Below the pieces are notes generated by a model, which saw only the letters and a program-made list of their open reading frames with translations, had not been told where the DNA came from and made no database searches. 64,000 nucleotides of DNA. It comes from Neobittarella massiliensis (ex Bilen et al. 2018). Lineage in GTDB: Bacteria; Bacillota; Clostridia; Oscillospirales; Ruminococcaceae. The translations under genes and the position numbers were made by a program. Location of the stretch: NCBI RefSeq assembly GCF_900289145.1, contig NZ_OKQO01000001.1, forward strand, positions 62,001 to 126,000, read 5' to 3'. This document shows, piece by piece, positions 63,001-64,000 of this stretch (position 1 is the stretch's first letter; each line of letters starts with the position of its first letter).

Positions 63001-63840
63001 ATGCAGCTGCCGTTTGTCAAAATGCACGGCTGTGGCAACGACTATATCTATTTCGATTGTCTGAAACACACAGTGCCAAAACCGGCTTCGCTGGCCAAAC
63101 AGCTGTCCGACCGCCACTTTGGCATCGGCGGCGACGGCATCGTGCTCATCTGTCCCTCTTCTGTGGCCGCCGCCCGCATGCGCATGTACAACGCCGACGG
63201 CAGTGAGGGGAAAATGTGCGGCAACGCCATCCGCTGTGTGGGCAAATACCTCTACGACAGCGGCTACTGCAAAAAGCGGCAGATCACAGTCGAGACCGCC
63301 AGCGGTATAAAGACACTGCAGATGCAGATCGTCGGTTCTAGGGCGGTGGGGGCCACCGTCGATATGGGCCCCCCGGTCTGGCGGCCCGAGCAGATCCCGG
63401 TCGATCTGCCCGGTGCACGGGTAGTGGGCACGCCGGTCAAGGTGGGGGGCCGCCGGTACGAGATCACCTGCCTCTCTATGGGCAACCCCCACTGCGTGGT
63501 GTTCCTGCCCGCCGTCGAGCAGCTCGATCTGGTCTCTCTGGGGCGAGATTTCGAGCGCAGCGGGCTATTCCCGCAGGGCGTCAACACCGAGTTCGTGCAG
63601 GTGCTGGGGCCTGATCTGCTGCGCATGCGGGTACACGAGCGGGGCAGCGGCGAAACGCTGGCCTGCGGCACCGGCGCCTGTGCGGCGGTGTGTGCGGCGG
63701 TGGCCGCCGGCCTGTGCGCCCGCAATACCGAGGTACAGGTGCAGCTGCGCGGCGGCGCGCTCACCGTGCGCTATGCGCCCGAGACGGTGTATATGACCGG
63801 CCCGGCAGAAGTGGCTTTCACCGGCACCGCAGAGGTATGA
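63001..63840 (+). CDS. dapF: Diaminopimelate epimerase
   Basis: A 279-residue cofactor-independent epimerase converting LL- to meso-diaminopimelate for lysine and peptidoglycan. Catalytic Cys pair: C73 in KMCGNAIRC and C222 in LACGTGACA, with [14 protein letters not shown] at the N-terminus and GNPHCVVF between. AAAGGAGGG is upstream. A meso-DAP type peptidoglycan is implied. Confidence 0.96.
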   Translation: MQLPFVKMHGCGNDYIYFDCLKHTVPKPASLAKQLSDRHFGIGGDGIVLICPSSVAAARMRMYNADGSEGKMCGNAIRCVGKYLYDSGYCKKRQITVETASGIKTLQMQIVGSRAVGATVDMGPPVWRPEQIPVDLPGARVVGTPVKVGGRRYEITCLSMGNPHCVVFLPAVEQLDLVSLGRDFERSGLFPQGVNTEFVQVLGPDLLRMRVHERGSGETLACGTGACAAVCAAVAAGLCARNTEVQVQLRGGALTVRYAPETVYMTGPAEVAFTGTAEV

Positions 63841-63900
63841 GCCGGTGCTCTACCGCCCAATATAACAAAGAGCCAAGCAGGCAGGGAGGAAAAGAGAAGA

Positions 63901-64000
63901 TGGAGACAAAGTATATTTTCGTGACCGGCGGCGTGGTTTCCGGCCTGGGCAAAGGTATCACCGCCGCCTCGCTGGGCCGGCTGCTCAAGGCGCGGGGCCT
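63901..64000 (+). CDS. pyrG: CTP synthase, 5' end only
   Basis: ATG 63901 with GGGAGGAAAAG upstream opens a frame reading [20 protein letters not shown] and [10 protein letters not shown], the N-terminal P-loop of CTP synthase, and runs off the window. The enzyme aminates UTP to CTP. About 33 residues are visible out of the usual 530 or so. Confidence 0.93.

Overview
The window looks like chromosomal DNA of a Gram-positive anaerobe of the class Clostridia, most like the G+C-rich gut Oscillospiraceae/Ruminococcaceae type. This is inferred from the gene set: a KOW-domain protein between map and infA, zinc-ribbon forms of S14, S4, L36 and adenylate kinase, a MurT/GatD pair, both a type III and a type I glutamine synthetase, a glnA-nitR pair, AGGAGG ribosome-binding sites, and frequent GTG/TTG starts. 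No database search was possible.

Layout. 1-1017: 3' part of a YfhO-like membrane protein (minus). 1281-7938: yfbR, a divergent dus/polA pair, and the run polA-ywlE-rimI-tsaD. 8318-12274: four tandem nucleoside hydrolases alternating between two subtypes. 12422-13745: aroE-aroK (minus). 14071-14298: acpP. 14660-30390: the complete S10-spc-alpha ribosomal operon (rpsJ to rplQ, with secY, adk, map, a KOW protein, infA, rpmJ and rpoA) behind a strong promoter and a long structured leader.

30450 to about 35310 is an A+T-rich block unlike its surroundings. It encodes a small exported protein, an ABC system whose permease carries an M1-peptidase-like ectodomain, a second membrane protein and a membrane-anchored protein whose last 60 or so residues are written in host-like G+C-rich DNA. 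This is the best candidate here for an undescribed system.

35803-46301 returns to host-like composition: an amidohydrolase, a gene broken by an in-frame TAG, asnA with an orphan peptide-binding lipoprotein, murD, two M42 peptidases, a GNAT enzyme and an Alr-type PLP enzyme, then tRNA-Leu(UAG). 46760-49452 holds an ADP-ribosylglycohydrolase-family gene and a LacI-type regulator with its own operator. 49903-52715 contains an aldo/keto reductase-ferredoxin gene with a single-base frameshift behind a MerR-type promoter, and a heavily decayed YfcC-type carrier. 53543-55661 is murT plus a GatD-like partner that lacks the expected catalytic residues. 56208-57842 (minus) is a DUF134-Mrp-NifX metal-cluster operon with a perfect 36-bp palindrome at its promoter.

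58499-62959 is a nitrogen-assimilation locus: glnN and glnA-nitR diverge, and each leader has a terminator preceded by an exclusive AAAGG-hexaloop hairpin, the expected target of the ANTAR protein NitR encoded beside them. The window ends with dapF and the first codons of pyrG.
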